A stretch of DNA of 64,000 nt, taken from NCBI RefSeq assembly GCF_904846625.1, contig NZ_CAJHBL010000001.1, positions 558,001-622,000 of the forward strand. The letters are read 5' to 3'. The notes beneath the pieces were generated by a model. It searched no databases, had not been told where the DNA came from, and saw only the letters and a program-made list of their open reading frames with translations. This document shows positions 1 through 9,101 of the stretch, piece after piece. This DNA comes from Psychrobacter sp. JCM 18900. GTDB lineage: Bacteria > Pseudomonadota > Gammaproteobacteria > Pseudomonadales > Moraxellaceae. The number at the start of each line of letters is the position of its first letter. The first letter of the stretch is position 1. Both the position numbers and the translations under genes were made by a program.

Positions 1-573
1 TTAGATGGTGAAGTCAAAGGGCTAAAAAACTGGGCACCTGAAGATCAACCACCCGTCATTATTGTGTTTTGGGCATTTCGTATCATGGTTGGTATTGGCA
101 TGCTTATGGTACTGATCGGTCTATTCAGTCTATATAAATACTTCAAAAAACAGCAGTTCAATACTGACAGTGTATGGTTCCACCGTGCTTGGATGATGAT
201 GACTCCGCTTGGTTTTATCGCTTTATTATCAGGTTGGTTCGTAACCGAGACAGGACGTCAGCCTTGGACAGTTTATGGCGTGATTCGTACTGCTGAAAGT
301 ATGTCTCCGCTTGCAGCACAGCAAGTAGCGACTACATTGATTGGCTTTATCGTTCTGTACATATTTGTCTTTGGTGCAGGCAGTTTTTATATCTTACGCT
401 TGATTGCTCAAGGGCCGAAACCTTATACAGATCCTGCAGAAGATAATTTCTACGAGCATTCAGTAACTGAGAGCCAAGGTCGCGCGTTAAGTGGTGATAG
501 TAATCCTGCCAAAGGTACTGAAGAAGGCTTAGATGAGCCTGCAAACGATGTCGATGATGGAGGATTACGCTAA
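1..573 (+). CDS. cydA: Cytochrome bd-type ubiquinol oxidase subunit I, C-terminal part (start lies off the window)
   Basis: The frame is open from base 1 and ends in TAA at 571-573, so only about the last 190 residues are present. Subunit I carries the hemes and the quinol site of the bd-type terminal oxidase in the inner membrane. Visible family features are the PVIIVFWAFRIMVG helix, the conserved GRQPWTVYGVIRTAES segment, and two further membrane helices. A polar tail of about 45 residues rich in Glu, Asp and Ser follows. The stop overlaps the cydB start (TAATG), implying translational coupling. The Q-loop lies outside the window, so the long-loop (CydA) or short-loop (CioA) type cannot be read directly. 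The neighbouring short CydB and DUF2474-like peptide favour the cyanide-insensitive (Cio) type. Confidence 0.95.
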   Translation, partial: LDGEVKGLKNWAPEDQPPVIIVFWAFRIMVGIGMLMVLIGLFSLYKYFKKQQFNTDSVWFHRAWMMMTPLGFIALLSGWFVTETGRQPWTVYGVIRTAESMSPLAAQQVATTLIGFIVLYIFVFGAGSFYILRLIAQGPKPYTDPAEDNFYEHSVTESQGRALSGDSNPAKGTEEGLDEPANDVDDGGLR

Positions 574-1589
574 TGTTTAACTTCGGTGATGTATTAGATT
601 TACCTCTCATTTGGGGCGGTTTGATTGCTTTGTCTGTCTTTGTCTATGTACTGCTTGATGGCTTTGATTTGGGCTGCGGTATCTTGTTCCCATTTGCAGG
701 CTCAGATAAAAACCGTAGCCGCATGATGAACTCTATCGCGCCATTTTGGGACGGTAACGAGACATGGCTAGTGCTAGGTGGTGGTGGTTTATTCGCAGCA
801 TTCCCTGTCGCTTATGGCATCATCATGACAGGTCTATATTTGCCAGTGACTGCCATGTTGTTCGGTCTTATCATGCGCGGCGTGGCGTTTGAGTTTCGCT
901 TTAAATCCTCTTCACGCCGACATGTATGGGATACCTTTTTCTTTGTCGGCTCAGTCGTTGCTACCTTCTCTCAAGGCGTTATGCTTGGGGCGTTAGTGCA
1001 AGGGTTAGAAGCCAGTAACCGTCTATATACTGGTGGCCCATTTGATTGGCTCACACCCTTCTCGATTGTGTGCGGATTTGCCATGATTATCGGCTATGCC
1101 TTACTTGGTTCAACGTGGCTTATCATAAAAACAGAGCACACATTACAAGTATGGGCGCGCCAAGTTTCTAAATGGATGCTTACTGCATTACTAGTAGCGA
1201 TGGTTGTGGTCACAGCGTTTATGTATTTCTCAGACATCGACGCATTAGAAGGCTGGTTTAGTTTCCCAGGTTTATTATACCTCGCTCCTATGCCTATCAT
1301 TGTCATGCTCTTATTCTTTATTATGCGTAAAGACTTAAAAACTGAGCGTGAGTATCGTCCATTTTTACTAACGGTGGCTCTATTTTTAATGGGTTATATT
1401 GGGGTTTGTTTTGCCCTATTCCCTTATATCGTACCGTATCAAATGACGATTTATGAGGCTGCTGCTGCCGATACTTCGTTATCATTTATGCTGATTGGCG
1501 CCTGTATCATGTTACCGATTATCTTGAGCTATACAGCATTTGCTTACTATACCTTCAAAGGTAAATCTGATCACAATCCGATGTACTAG
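573..1589 (+). CDS. cydB: Cytochrome bd-type ubiquinol oxidase subunit II
   Basis: A 338-residue polytopic inner-membrane protein and partner of subunit I in quinol oxidation and oxygen reduction. The N-terminus has the family signature LIALSVFVYVLLDGFDLGCG, followed by WDGNETWLVLGGGGLFAAFP. About eight hydrophobic helices follow. The length is nearer to CioB-type subunits (about 335) than to E. coli CydB (379). The start ATG overlaps the cydA stop by one base. It is followed after 95 bp by a very small membrane-peptide gene, completing an oxidase operon. Confidence 0.96.
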   Translation: MFNFGDVLDLPLIWGGLIALSVFVYVLLDGFDLGCGILFPFAGSDKNRSRMMNSIAPFWDGNETWLVLGGGGLFAAFPVAYGIIMTGLYLPVTAMLFGLIMRGVAFEFRFKSSSRRHVWDTFFFVGSVVATFSQGVMLGALVQGLEASNRLYTGGPFDWLTPFSIVCGFAMIIGYALLGSTWLIIKTEHTLQVWARQVSKWMLTALLVAMVVVTAFMYFSDIDALEGWFSFPGLLYLAPMPIIVMLLFFIMRKDLKTEREYRPFLLTVALFLMGYIGVCFALFPYIVPYQMTIYEAAAADTSLSFMLIGACIMLPIILSYTAFAYYTFKGKSDHNPMY

Positions 1590-1684
1590 TCGCTAATCGC
1601 GGCGGGCAACGGATCAGCTAAAAAGGATGGCTATCATCGTTTACAGATGGTAGTCATACTTCAAACGCTAATCAGGAGATCTCT

Positions 1685-1801
1685 ATGAAAAAGTTCAGTA
1701 AAAAACAATCGCAATGGGCATGGTTCGTAGGCCTGTATTTAGCAGGGTTTTTAGTGGTGTTTACCATTGCTCAGCTAATTAAACTGGCCATGGGTGTTTA
1801 G
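1685..1801 (+). CDS. Small bd-oxidase accessory peptide, DUF2474/CydX-like, 38 residues
   Basis: A short frame runs from ATG 1685 to TAG 1799-1801, preceded by a good ribosome site (AGGAG at 1675-1679). The product is a basic, aromatic N-terminus (MKKFSKKQSQWAWF) followed by a single membrane helix (VGLYLAGFLVVFTIAQLIKL) and a short tail. Its position directly after cydB, size and one-helix topology match the DUF2474 peptides that accompany Cio-type oxidases, or the analogous CydX. Those peptides stabilise the oxidase complex. The family name is an inference from pattern and context; that it is a real gene is well supported by ribosome site and operon position. Confidence 0.8.
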   Translation: MKKFSKKQSQWAWFVGLYLAGFLVVFTIAQLIKLAMGV

Positions 1802-1931
1802 CGTAATTGTCTAATCATACGATTGAGTGCCAGTTAGTTAGCTAATGAGTAGCTTGCTAGATGCTAAGTTTGCATTTTTGTCTTGCCAATATACCTTTTA
1901 GACATGTCATAAAAAATATTTCTATATGCAT

Positions 1932-1968
1932 AAAAAAAGCAGCGTTGAGTAATCGACGCTGCTTTTTA
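1932..1968. terminator. Bidirectional rho-independent terminator between the cyd operon and murU
   Basis: The inverted repeat AAAAAGCAGCGT / ACGCTGCTTTTT (arms about 1934-1945 and 1956-1967) has a 10-nt loop. The run of T on one side and A on the other would serve both the plus-strand cyd operon and the convergent minus-strand murU. Confidence 0.85.
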
Positions 1969-1983
1969 TTTATCTTAAATTTA

Positions 1984-2721
1984 TCAGTTTGGTTTACCTG
2001 CATGCTCGATATCATTCTGTTCGATAAACTGATTGACCTGTGTTAGACGCTCTGGTGTCCCAACGTCTATCCAATTATCTGTTGTCACTTCAGCGGTAAT
2101 CTGAAACTTTATCATTGCTTGCTTTAGTAGTGGTGCCAATGCAGCAGGCTGTCCTGATACCAACCCTTCTACCAATTTGGGTGACATTACGCTAATACCC
2201 GCAAAGGTATACTTATCTGCATCGCCGACCGGCTGTTCACTAGCAAGGCCATTATTAATCGCGAAATCGCCGCCATTATTATGCTCTGGATTGTCAATCA
2301 GTAACAAATGCGCGCGCTGATCCGCTCCTAATGTATAGTCTGTTAATCGAGAGAAATCATAAGTAGTCCAGACGTCAGAATTGACCAGAATAAAAGGCTC
2401 ATCCTTTAGTTTACCTGACTGTAATGCCTGAAAAATGCCGCCTGCAGTTTCAAGTGGCTCATCATCTTCTACTGACCAATGCAGCTTTACGCCATACTGT
2501 GAACCGTCACCTAAGCTGTCCATTAGCTTATCTGCTAACCATGATGCATTGACCGTGATATCGGTAATGCCTGCTGCTTGTAGTGCTTTAATATGCCATA
2601 CAATAAGTGGCTGACCTGCGACTTCAACCAAAGGCTTGGGCGTCTCAAGCGTTAATGGACGTAGGCGTGTGCCCTTGCCCGCTGCCAAAATCATGGCTTG
2701 TGTAATCGTAGAGGTAGACAT
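1984..2721 (-). CDS. murU: N-acetylmuramate alpha-1-phosphate uridylyltransferase
   Basis: A 245-residue sugar-1-phosphate nucleotidyltransferase. The N-terminal signature MILAAGKGTRLRPLT, then ETPKPLVEVAGQPLI, is the nucleotide-binding loop of this fold. LVNSDVWT contributes the metal-binding Asp. Family knowledge: MurU converts MurNAc-1-phosphate to UDP-MurNAc in the peptidoglycan recycling route that bypasses MurA. The assignment over other sugar nucleotidyltransferases rests mainly on the adjacent upstream kinase (amgK) and on the lptD-surA neighbourhood, the same arrangement as in Pseudomonas. A good ribosome site (AGGAG) lies 5 nt before the ATG. Confidence 0.9.
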   Translation of the reverse strand: MSTSTITQAMILAAGKGTRLRPLTLETPKPLVEVAGQPLIVWHIKALQAAGITDITVNASWLADKLMDSLGDGSQYGVKLHWSVEDDEPLETAGGIFQALQSGKLKDEPFILVNSDVWTTYDFSRLTDYTLGADQRAHLLLIDNPEHNNGGDFAINNGLASEQPVGDADKYTFAGISVMSPKLVEGLVSGQPAALAPLLKQAMIKFQITAEVTTDNWIDVGTPERLTQVNQFIEQNDIEHAGKPN

Positions 2722-2767
2722 CTGCGCTCCTATCTTTATTATTTAAATTAATTTAGCTGAGCGTCAT

Positions 2768-3880
2768 CTACGCTGAAGCAAACTTCTCTTTATAAGCAGG
2801 TAGCACTGCCTCTTGCAGCCATTGATTAAACGGCATAATTGATTGCTTTAGTTCATCGTTGCCATGTTCGGCAAGCCATTTTAATTCAATAATCAAATCA
2901 CGCATGACTTTAGGAATATCCGCCAAATAGCGGTCTTTGCCATCGCGTTCAGACAAACGAATGAAAATCCCTAATACCTTTAAGTGACGTTGTACGCCTA
3001 TGACATTCACATCGTTTTCAAACTGCACCGCGCTGTCAGCAGTGATTAGTGATTTTTGTTTTTGTAGCTGCCAAAAGTCATTAATCCATGCAGATATTTG
3101 GCTCTCTGGCCATTCAACATAAGCATCGCGAACTAACGACACTAAGTCATAAGCATACGAACCAATGACGGCATCTTGAAAATCAATCACACCCAACTTT
3201 GATTGATCTGCTTGATCTTGCATGAGGTTGCGGCTGTGATAATCACGATGAACCACCACTTGAGGCTGTCGCAAAATCTCATTCATTAACGCTGTTTTTA
3301 GGTTTCCCCAAACCTGCTCATCTAGCGCGACACCAATATAAGGCATAAACCATTCGCTAAATAAATCCATCTCACGGTCTAATAGTGCTGTGTCATAATC
3401 TGGCAGCTGGTGTTGCGACTTTGCCGTTTCTACTGGTACCGTTTGTAGCGCGACTAGTGTCTGCATTGCTAGTTGATAGTAGTCATTGATTTGGTCTGCG
3501 GTGGCATCGACAAGCAAATGGGCAAATTCTACTGTGCCAAAATCTTGTAATACCAAAAATCCTTTTTCTACGTTTTGTGCAGTCAGAGTCGGCACGTTGA
3601 CAGCAGGTGCCATCAGTTTCGCAACATTGATAAACTGCAGCATCGCATCTTGCTCGTCAGCGGAGTCCATGACGATGTAATGCTTGTTGGCGCGATTGTC
3701 TGTCTCTGATAGTTCGATACGATGATATCGGCGGGCACTAGCGTCACCAGGTAAGCTGTCTAGACTAAATGTTTGATCTAAAAATACTTGCTGTAACCAT
3801 TGTTCTAATTGCTGTTGGCGGTTGTTATTTTCATCGATCATATCAGTCTCTAAAGTCGTTTTGTCAGTCATATTGGGCAT
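2768..3880 (-). CDS. amgK: N-acetylmuramate/N-acetylglucosamine anomeric kinase (aminoglycoside-phosphotransferase fold)
   Basis: A 370-residue protein of the APH kinase fold. The catalytic segment VVVHRDYHSRNLM is followed by the metal-binding IDFQDA, which identifies the superfamily; FLVLQDFG marks the hinge. AmgK phosphorylates MurNAc at the anomeric carbon, and the product goes to MurU, the next gene 46 bp downstream in the same orientation. The N-terminal 14 residues are polar and have no clear ribosome site, so ATGs at residues 4 or 14 are possible alternative starts. It is divergent from lptD across a 366-bp spacer. Confidence 0.9.
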   Translation of the reverse strand: MPNMTDKTTLETDMIDENNNRQQQLEQWLQQVFLDQTFSLDSLPGDASARRYHRIELSETDNRANKHYIVMDSADEQDAMLQFINVAKLMAPAVNVPTLTAQNVEKGFLVLQDFGTVEFAHLLVDATADQINDYYQLAMQTLVALQTVPVETAKSQHQLPDYDTALLDREMDLFSEWFMPYIGVALDEQVWGNLKTALMNEILRQPQVVVHRDYHSRNLMQDQADQSKLGVIDFQDAVIGSYAYDLVSLVRDAYVEWPESQISAWINDFWQLQKQKSLITADSAVQFENDVNVIGVQRHLKVLGIFIRLSERDGKDRYLADIPKVMRDLIIELKWLAEHGNDELKQSIMPFNQWLQEAVLPAYKEKFASA

Positions 3881-4246
3881 CGCTGGTTAAATATAAGTCA
3901 TAAATAATTAAAGTAGTGATAAGTCGGACAAATACTTGCTAAAATAGCGATATGCGGCGGTGCTATATAAGCTGCCACAGACGTATTGCTATATCATTCA
4001 ATACTTGATGTCGGATAGAATCGCTATCGCTACTTAAAAATCAGCATGGCTATATTATAAATTTTGGTAAATAGTGTAGCTGATTTGGTTTTTTTTGACT
4101 ATGATTAGTCGTCATTATATGTAAAACATCCGAATTTTTGAGAATACATTAGTCATATTTTAGTTGCTCGTTCACTGCTTTATATCGTTCGGTGATACCG
4201 CTACTAAACTCAGTCATGCAATCCAATAAGCTCTGCAATCATAGGT
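3881..4246. other. Divergent AT-rich spacer between amgK and lptD
   Basis: No gene is seen in these 366 bases. The region must hold the promoters of amgK (minus) and lptD (plus). A TTGACT hexamer at 4095-4100 is a possible -35 element for lptD, with only weak -10 candidates (TATATG or TATGTA) at 4116-4123. No clear sigma-E type site was recognised. Confidence 0.4.
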
Positions 4247-7200
4247 GTGCCCTTGTTATATTCTCCGCTTTACCAAAGCATCCGCTTGATCTTATTTGGT
4301 GCCTTAGGTTTATCTAGCCTAACTGTCAGTGCTGCCATTGGTGATGCCAATACGCAAAAAACTGAACCACTAACTACGGACAGTACAGGCAGCTATGCGT
4401 CTAATAGTGTGGCGACTAACGCCAATAGTATTAGTCGTACTCAAAGCAATGATGGCTATCAAGAAGCAGATATTCTAAATGATAGCTATCCAGACGATGC
4501 TAATTCTGCTAATACGAATGACGCTACTTTATCGAATGATACTGCGTTAGATAGCAGGTTCTCTGAAAACAATAACCTAAATATCACAGAGATTAATGAA
4601 GCTGCTGACTCTGAATCTTTTAACAATGAAGTTTCTAATGCTGCTAATCTAAATACAGAAACCAGTAACCAACTAAGCAGTGATACACCAGATAGCAGTG
4701 CCTTTGTCCCTAAAGCAATAACAACGGACAATGGCAAGTTAGATCTTAATGACGAGAGTATTCAAGCCAGCCTAATGCGCTTAGCAGAGTTTTATGAGCT
4801 AAAACCAGATACCGATGCTTCAACATTAAACAATGAGGCTGTCAGCACTGAGGCGAACAATACTCATAATAATGCAATGCCTGCTGCACAGACGATTCCA
4901 AAGGTCGGTAGAGATTTACGTCTGTTGCCAAATGCCGTGGACAGTGCCCAGCGCTGTGAAGGTCAATGGGTATATCCGCAGAGTAACCCCAACTATCAAC
5001 GCGCTGTGAATGAAGCTGGTACGGCAAACGGACAACCAGCACCAAATGTGGCTAGCGTTCCGAACAATCAAGCCCCTTTATTTACCGAGTCTGATTACGG
5101 TTATTACAATAACGTGAATTACGCTGAGCTCTCAGGCAATGTAAAAATTGACCAAGGTACTCAGCATATCGAAGCAGAAAAAGTCATGATTGACTTGAGC
5201 AATGGCGTTGCGGCTGCTCAAGGCAAAGTCATGTTTACAGATAATGCGACTGGACAGCGTACAAGCAACGTCTCTACAAACAATGCCGCTACAAATAACG
5301 GCCAAGCCAGCTTTAATGATAGAGCGGCACAAGGTGGTCTAATTGGCGTTGCAGATAGCTTGAATTACAATACTGAGACTGGTCAATCAACGGCCAATGA
5401 TGTGGCGTTTGCCAGTGTCGGTCTACAAGCGCACGGCTATGCCAAACGCTTAAACAAACCTAACGAAAGTGAATACGAGCTGGATCAGGTGATGTTTAGT
5501 ACCTGTCCACCTACCAACCGCAAATGGCAGTTTGAAGCCAAAAGTATCGATCTAAATACTGATACAGGGCGCGGCGAAGCGTATAACACCACTTTTCGTG
5601 TGGCTGACATACCCGTATTTTATCTCCCCTACTTTAACTTCCCGATAGACAGTCGCCGTAGTAGTGGATTTTTATTACCAAGTGCTAGCGTCAGCAGTGA
5701 AAGTGGTCTTGAAGTTGATATTCCTTATTATTTCAACTCGGCACCTAACTACGATGCCACTCTTAACACGCATATTTATACTGACCGTAACCCTATGCTA
5801 TCAGGTGAGTTCCGTTATTTGACTGAGAATTATGGGGAAGGTATTTTAAACGGTTCATACTTACCTAACGATAAAGAGTATGATGACGAAGATCGTACCA
5901 GCTTGTTTTATGACCACACTTGGTCGTCGAAAAGCATTCCACGATTAAGTGCTGATGCCGAATACAACTATGTATCAGATGCCGATTACCTTAATGATTT
6001 TGATACGTTGGGCTTGTCAGACAGCACCATAAACTTGCCACGTCGTGCCCGCGTCAATTACTACAATGATTATGTCGATGGTGAACTAAAAGTCGAAACC
6101 TTCCAGACTCTAGATGCATTCACTAATAGTGGTAAAGCGTTAGAGGACAAAGACAAGCCGTACTCACGCTTGCCACAGCTCAAATTAAATTATCGCCTGC
6201 CTTGGGCTGAGCGCTTCGATATCACTGGTATTCATGATTCTGCATACTTCAAAAAATCTATCGATGATGGCTCTGAAAACGAAAAAAGTGGCGCACGTAT
6301 TTATAATAAACTGAGCGCCGCCTATCCGATGGAAACCTCTTGGGGTTATATCAAACCTAAGCTGAGCTTGCAGCATCTATATACGTCATATGATGAAGAT
6401 AGCTTAGAAGATAATCAGCTTAGTGAAGAAGATGGCAGTCAGTCGGTTTTTGTTCCACAAGCCAGTATCGATGCAGGTCTACACTTCTATCAAGCAGGCT
6501 CACCATTTGGTGCGTTTGACGATACGATGGGTGGCTATCGTTTACTTAGCCCACGCGTAAAATACACGTATTCACCGTATAAGAACCAAAACGACATTCC
6601 TAACTTTAATACGCGTATTGCCTCTATTAACTATGAGCAGCTGTTTTCGGACAGTTGGTTTTTAGGTCATGATCGTTTGCAGGATTTGCATTCTATTACG
6701 CCTGGTGTCAATTATCGTTACATCGATGCAACGGGTGTGACACGTTTTGATGGTAGCATTGCAGAACAGTTCTATCTAGATGATGGACGTGTAACACTTG
6801 ATGATGATCAGCCAGTTTTCACCTCGTCTTCTTCAGGTATGGTATGGGATACCAGCACTCAGCCTTATAATAACTTTTGGGTTGATGTCAGCGGTGCCTT
6901 AACCAGTAATTATGATTTGAACTACATTACGACTGAACTTCGCTATCAGCCGTCAGACAATAGCTTATTTAATGTGGGTTATGTTAAGCGTCAGCGTGAT
7001 GACAATACCGATCAGTTGCCATTATCTGCGTTTACCGCTTCCGCTGTTTTCCCTATCAATAACAGCTGGCGTATATTGGCTCAAGGTCAGTACGATTATA
7101 ATCGTAACAAGATGCTTGATTCACTCATCGGTGTTGATTACGAAGATTGCTGTTTCGGCTTTGCTGTTTATGGTCGTCGCTATTACAATGACTTAAACGT

Positions 7201-7336
7201 AAAAGACGAGCCAACACAAGCTATTATGGCAGAAGTTAGATTAAACGGTCTTGGCAGCGGTAGTAGCCGCTTGACACGATTGCTTGCTGATAAGATTTTG
7301 GGCTTTGAACCTGTACAGACGGCATGGAAAGACTAA
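4247..7336 (+). CDS. lptD: LPS-assembly outer-membrane protein LptD with a long low-complexity N-terminal insertion
   Basis: LptD is the beta-barrel through which LptE and the Lpt bridge insert lipopolysaccharide into the outer leaflet. The chosen start is GTG 4247, giving a hydrophobic signal peptide ending near residue 29. The four disulfide cysteines of the family are all recognisable: Cys237 (RCEGQWV), Cys420 (FSTCPPTNRKW) and the adjacent Cys968-Cys969 (EDCCFGF). The OstA-like periplasmic domain lies near residues 290-390 and the barrel from about 440 on. At 1029 residues it is much longer than E. coli LptD (784). Most of the excess is an Asn/Asp/Ser/Thr-rich stretch between the signal peptide and Cys237. 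surA follows. Confidence 0.96.
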   Translation: MPLLYSPLYQSIRLILFGALGLSSLTVSAAIGDANTQKTEPLTTDSTGSYASNSVATNANSISRTQSNDGYQEADILNDSYPDDANSANTNDATLSNDTALDSRFSENNNLNITEINEAADSESFNNEVSNAANLNTETSNQLSSDTPDSSAFVPKAITTDNGKLDLNDESIQASLMRLAEFYELKPDTDASTLNNEAVSTEANNTHNNAMPAAQTIPKVGRDLRLLPNAVDSAQRCEGQWVYPQSNPNYQRAVNEAGTANGQPAPNVASVPNNQAPLFTESDYGYYNNVNYAELSGNVKIDQGTQHIEAEKVMIDLSNGVAAAQGKVMFTDNATGQRTSNVSTNNAATNNGQASFNDRAAQGGLIGVADSLNYNTETGQSTANDVAFASVGLQAHGYAKRLNKPNESEYELDQVMFSTCPPTNRKWQFEAKSIDLNTDTGRGEAYNTTFRVADIPVFYLPYFNFPIDSRRSSGFLLPSASVSSESGLEVDIPYYFNSAPNYDATLNTHIYTDRNPMLSGEFRYLTENYGEGILNGSYLPNDKEYDDEDRTSLFYDHTWSSKSIPRLSADAEYNYVSDADYLNDFDTLGLSDSTINLPRRARVNYYNDYVDGELKVETFQTLDAFTNSGKALEDKDKPYSRLPQLKLNYRLPWAERFDITGIHDSAYFKKSIDDGSENEKSGARIYNKLSAAYPMETSWGYIKPKLSLQHLYTSYDEDSLEDNQLSEEDGSQSVFVPQASIDAGLHFYQAGSPFGAFDDTMGGYRLLSPRVKYTYSPYKNQNDIPNFNTRIASINYEQLFSDSWFLGHDRLQDLHSITPGVNYRYIDATGVTRFDGSIAEQFYLDDGRVTLDDDQPVFTSSSSGMVWDTSTQPYNNFWVDVSGALTSNYDLNYITTELRYQPSDNSLFNVGYVKRQRDDNTDQLPLSAFTASAVFPINNSWRILAQGQYDYNRNKMLDSLIGVDYEDCCFGFAVYGRRYYNDLNVKDEPTQAIMAEVRLNGLGSGSSRLTRLLADKILGFEPVQTAWKD

Positions 7337-7492
7337 CCAGTTTTTTGCTAGATTAGAGTTATTTATGTAAATATTTATAAGACACTATTTGAACCCCTAT
7401 TATGGGAAACGCTGTCGAATATTTTATTATTAAGGGTATCGGATAGAGTTGACCAACTACTATCCGATGCAATGACATTGATGAGGAGCATC

Positions 7493-8884
7493 ATGAGATT
7501 TTTTTCTTTACGTCAGACTAGCAGAGCAGTATTGCTATCTATGGCAGGCCTTACGCTTACGTTAAGTGCCAACGCTGCTACTGTAAAACCTGCAGCAGCT
7601 CAAGCTTCTACTTCTGCTGCGCAAAACTCAGTTGATCGCTTAACGCCAGCCAATAGCACAGACGGTATTATTGCCCTAGTTAATGAAAACGCTATCTTAA
7701 AAAGCGAGCTGGTTGATGCCATCGAGCAAACTCAAGCACGTGCAAAAGCTGCTGGAGAGCCTATCGCAAATTCAGCACAACTACAATCTGAAGTGTTAAA
7801 CGCACTTATTTTGCGTGAACTACAACTGTCTATGGTCAAACGTGCGGGACTGTCTGCCGATGAAGCAGAAATCAATCAACGTCTTGGTCAAATCGCTCAA
7901 GCTGAAGGCCTTAATAGCATTGCAGCATTGCAGCAACGTCTAGATGCGGCACAACCTGGTAGTTATGCCAATCTACGCGCCAAACTGATCGAAGAGGCTT
8001 CTATCCAAGCGCTACAGCAGCGTCAAATTACTCGCCGAGTACGTATCAGTGAGCAAGACATTGATGCATTTTTGGCCTCACCTGAAGCCAAACGTCTGAA
8101 CCAAAGCGAATATCAAACCATTCACGTACGTGTGCCTTATATAGATGACTATAGTCGCCTATCAGCCGCTCAACGTGAAGAAGCATTAAAAGTCGCGCAA
8201 GCATTACGTACGCGTTTGCTTGAGCCAAATGTCAACGTCGCTGAAGCCGTTGCTGCTAGCCAAGGTAGCTATCCGATTCCATTGCAAGGTGGAGATATGG
8301 GCTTTCACAAGGCAGCCTCGTTACCGACAGAGCTGTCTAGCAAAATTACCAAGTTAGACGTTGGTACTGTAAGCGAGCCATTATTAACTCCTGAAGGGAT
8401 TGATATCATCAAGCTTGCTGATAAAAAAGCCAGCAATACGATGCTGATACCACAGTGGCATACTCGCCATATCCTAGTCAAAGTCGATGATCTACAAACT
8501 GACGCGCTTGCTGAACAAAAAATTAATGATCTATACGAGCAGCTTCGTGGCGGCGCTGACTTTGCTAGTTTAGCCTCAACGTATTCAGACGATCCAGGTT
8601 CTGCTGGACGTGGCGGTGACCTTGATTGGGTTAGCGAAGAAGATATGGTTGGTCCATTTGAAGCCACAATGAAAAATACGGCTGTTGGTGACTATTCTGC
8701 GCCATTTAAGACGCAATTTGGTTGGCATATCCTAAAAGTCGACGGTAAGCGCGATCAAGATATTAGCGAGCAATATCGTCGCAATATGGCACGTCAAGCA
8801 CTGTATCAACGCTTAGCACCGCAAGCTCAAGAAGACTGGTTACAAGAGCTACGTGCTGGCGCTTATATTCAGATACTTGGCTAA
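7493..8884 (+). CDS. surA: Periplasmic chaperone/peptidyl-prolyl isomerase SurA
   Basis: SurA escorts outer-membrane proteins, LptD among them, through the periplasm to BamA. ATG 7493 is preferred because GAGGAG lies just before it; an in-frame ATG at 7472 lacks a ribosome site. The 463-residue product has a signal peptide ending near residue 29 (LSANA-A), a SurA N-terminal domain (about 50-180), a divergent first parvulin domain (about 200-310) and a well-conserved second one (about 322-420; HTRHILVKV ... GGDLDWVSEEDMVGPFE ... FGWHILKV). It follows lptD after a spacer of about 155 bp. Confidence 0.95.
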   Translation: MRFFSLRQTSRAVLLSMAGLTLTLSANAATVKPAAAQASTSAAQNSVDRLTPANSTDGIIALVNENAILKSELVDAIEQTQARAKAAGEPIANSAQLQSEVLNALILRELQLSMVKRAGLSADEAEINQRLGQIAQAEGLNSIAALQQRLDAAQPGSYANLRAKLIEEASIQALQQRQITRRVRISEQDIDAFLASPEAKRLNQSEYQTIHVRVPYIDDYSRLSAAQREEALKVAQALRTRLLEPNVNVAEAVAASQGSYPIPLQGGDMGFHKAASLPTELSSKITKLDVGTVSEPLLTPEGIDIIKLADKKASNTMLIPQWHTRHILVKVDDLQTDALAEQKINDLYEQLRGGADFASLASTYSDDPGSAGRGGDLDWVSEEDMVGPFEATMKNTAVGDYSAPFKTQFGWHILKVDGKRDQDISEQYRRNMARQALYQRLAPQAQEDWLQELRAGAYIQILG

Positions 8885-8940
8885 TATGTTGCAATAAGCT
8901 AATAGTATTAAGTTAGCTAGAATATTGAATCGATTTAGAT

Positions 8941-8979
8941 AAAGAAGGGTATATGCCATTGCATATACCCTTCTTTATT
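8941..8979 (+). terminator. Rho-independent terminator after surA
   Basis: A perfect 16-bp stem (AAAGAAGGGTATATGC, loop CATT, complementary arm ending CTTCTTT at 8976) is followed by a short T-rich tail. It lies 57 bp downstream of the surA stop. Confidence 0.85.
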
Positions 8980-9065
8980 TTGCGCAGTTAGATATTTAAC
9001 TGGAGGCTTTAAAAAATCTCAAAGTTAAATAGTTTAAATCTTGATAAACCAAAATCCACACAAAG

Positions 9066-9101
9066 AAAAACCCCGAACCTAGGGCGATTGGTTCAGGGTT
9101 T
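9066..9101 (-). terminator. Probable minus-strand terminator downstream of the EEP-family gene
   Basis: The inverted repeat AAACCCCGAACC / GGTTCAGGGTTT has one mismatch. Read on the minus strand it is followed by TTTTTCTTTG. The hairpin is about 260 bp beyond the stop of the minus-strand gene at 9358, so the transcript would carry a long 3' untranslated region. Confidence 0.7.

Noticed and set aside
1861..2046. 61-codon plus-strand frame after the cyd operon
   Set aside because: Runs through the terminator at 1932-1968 into antisense of murU; no ribosome site.
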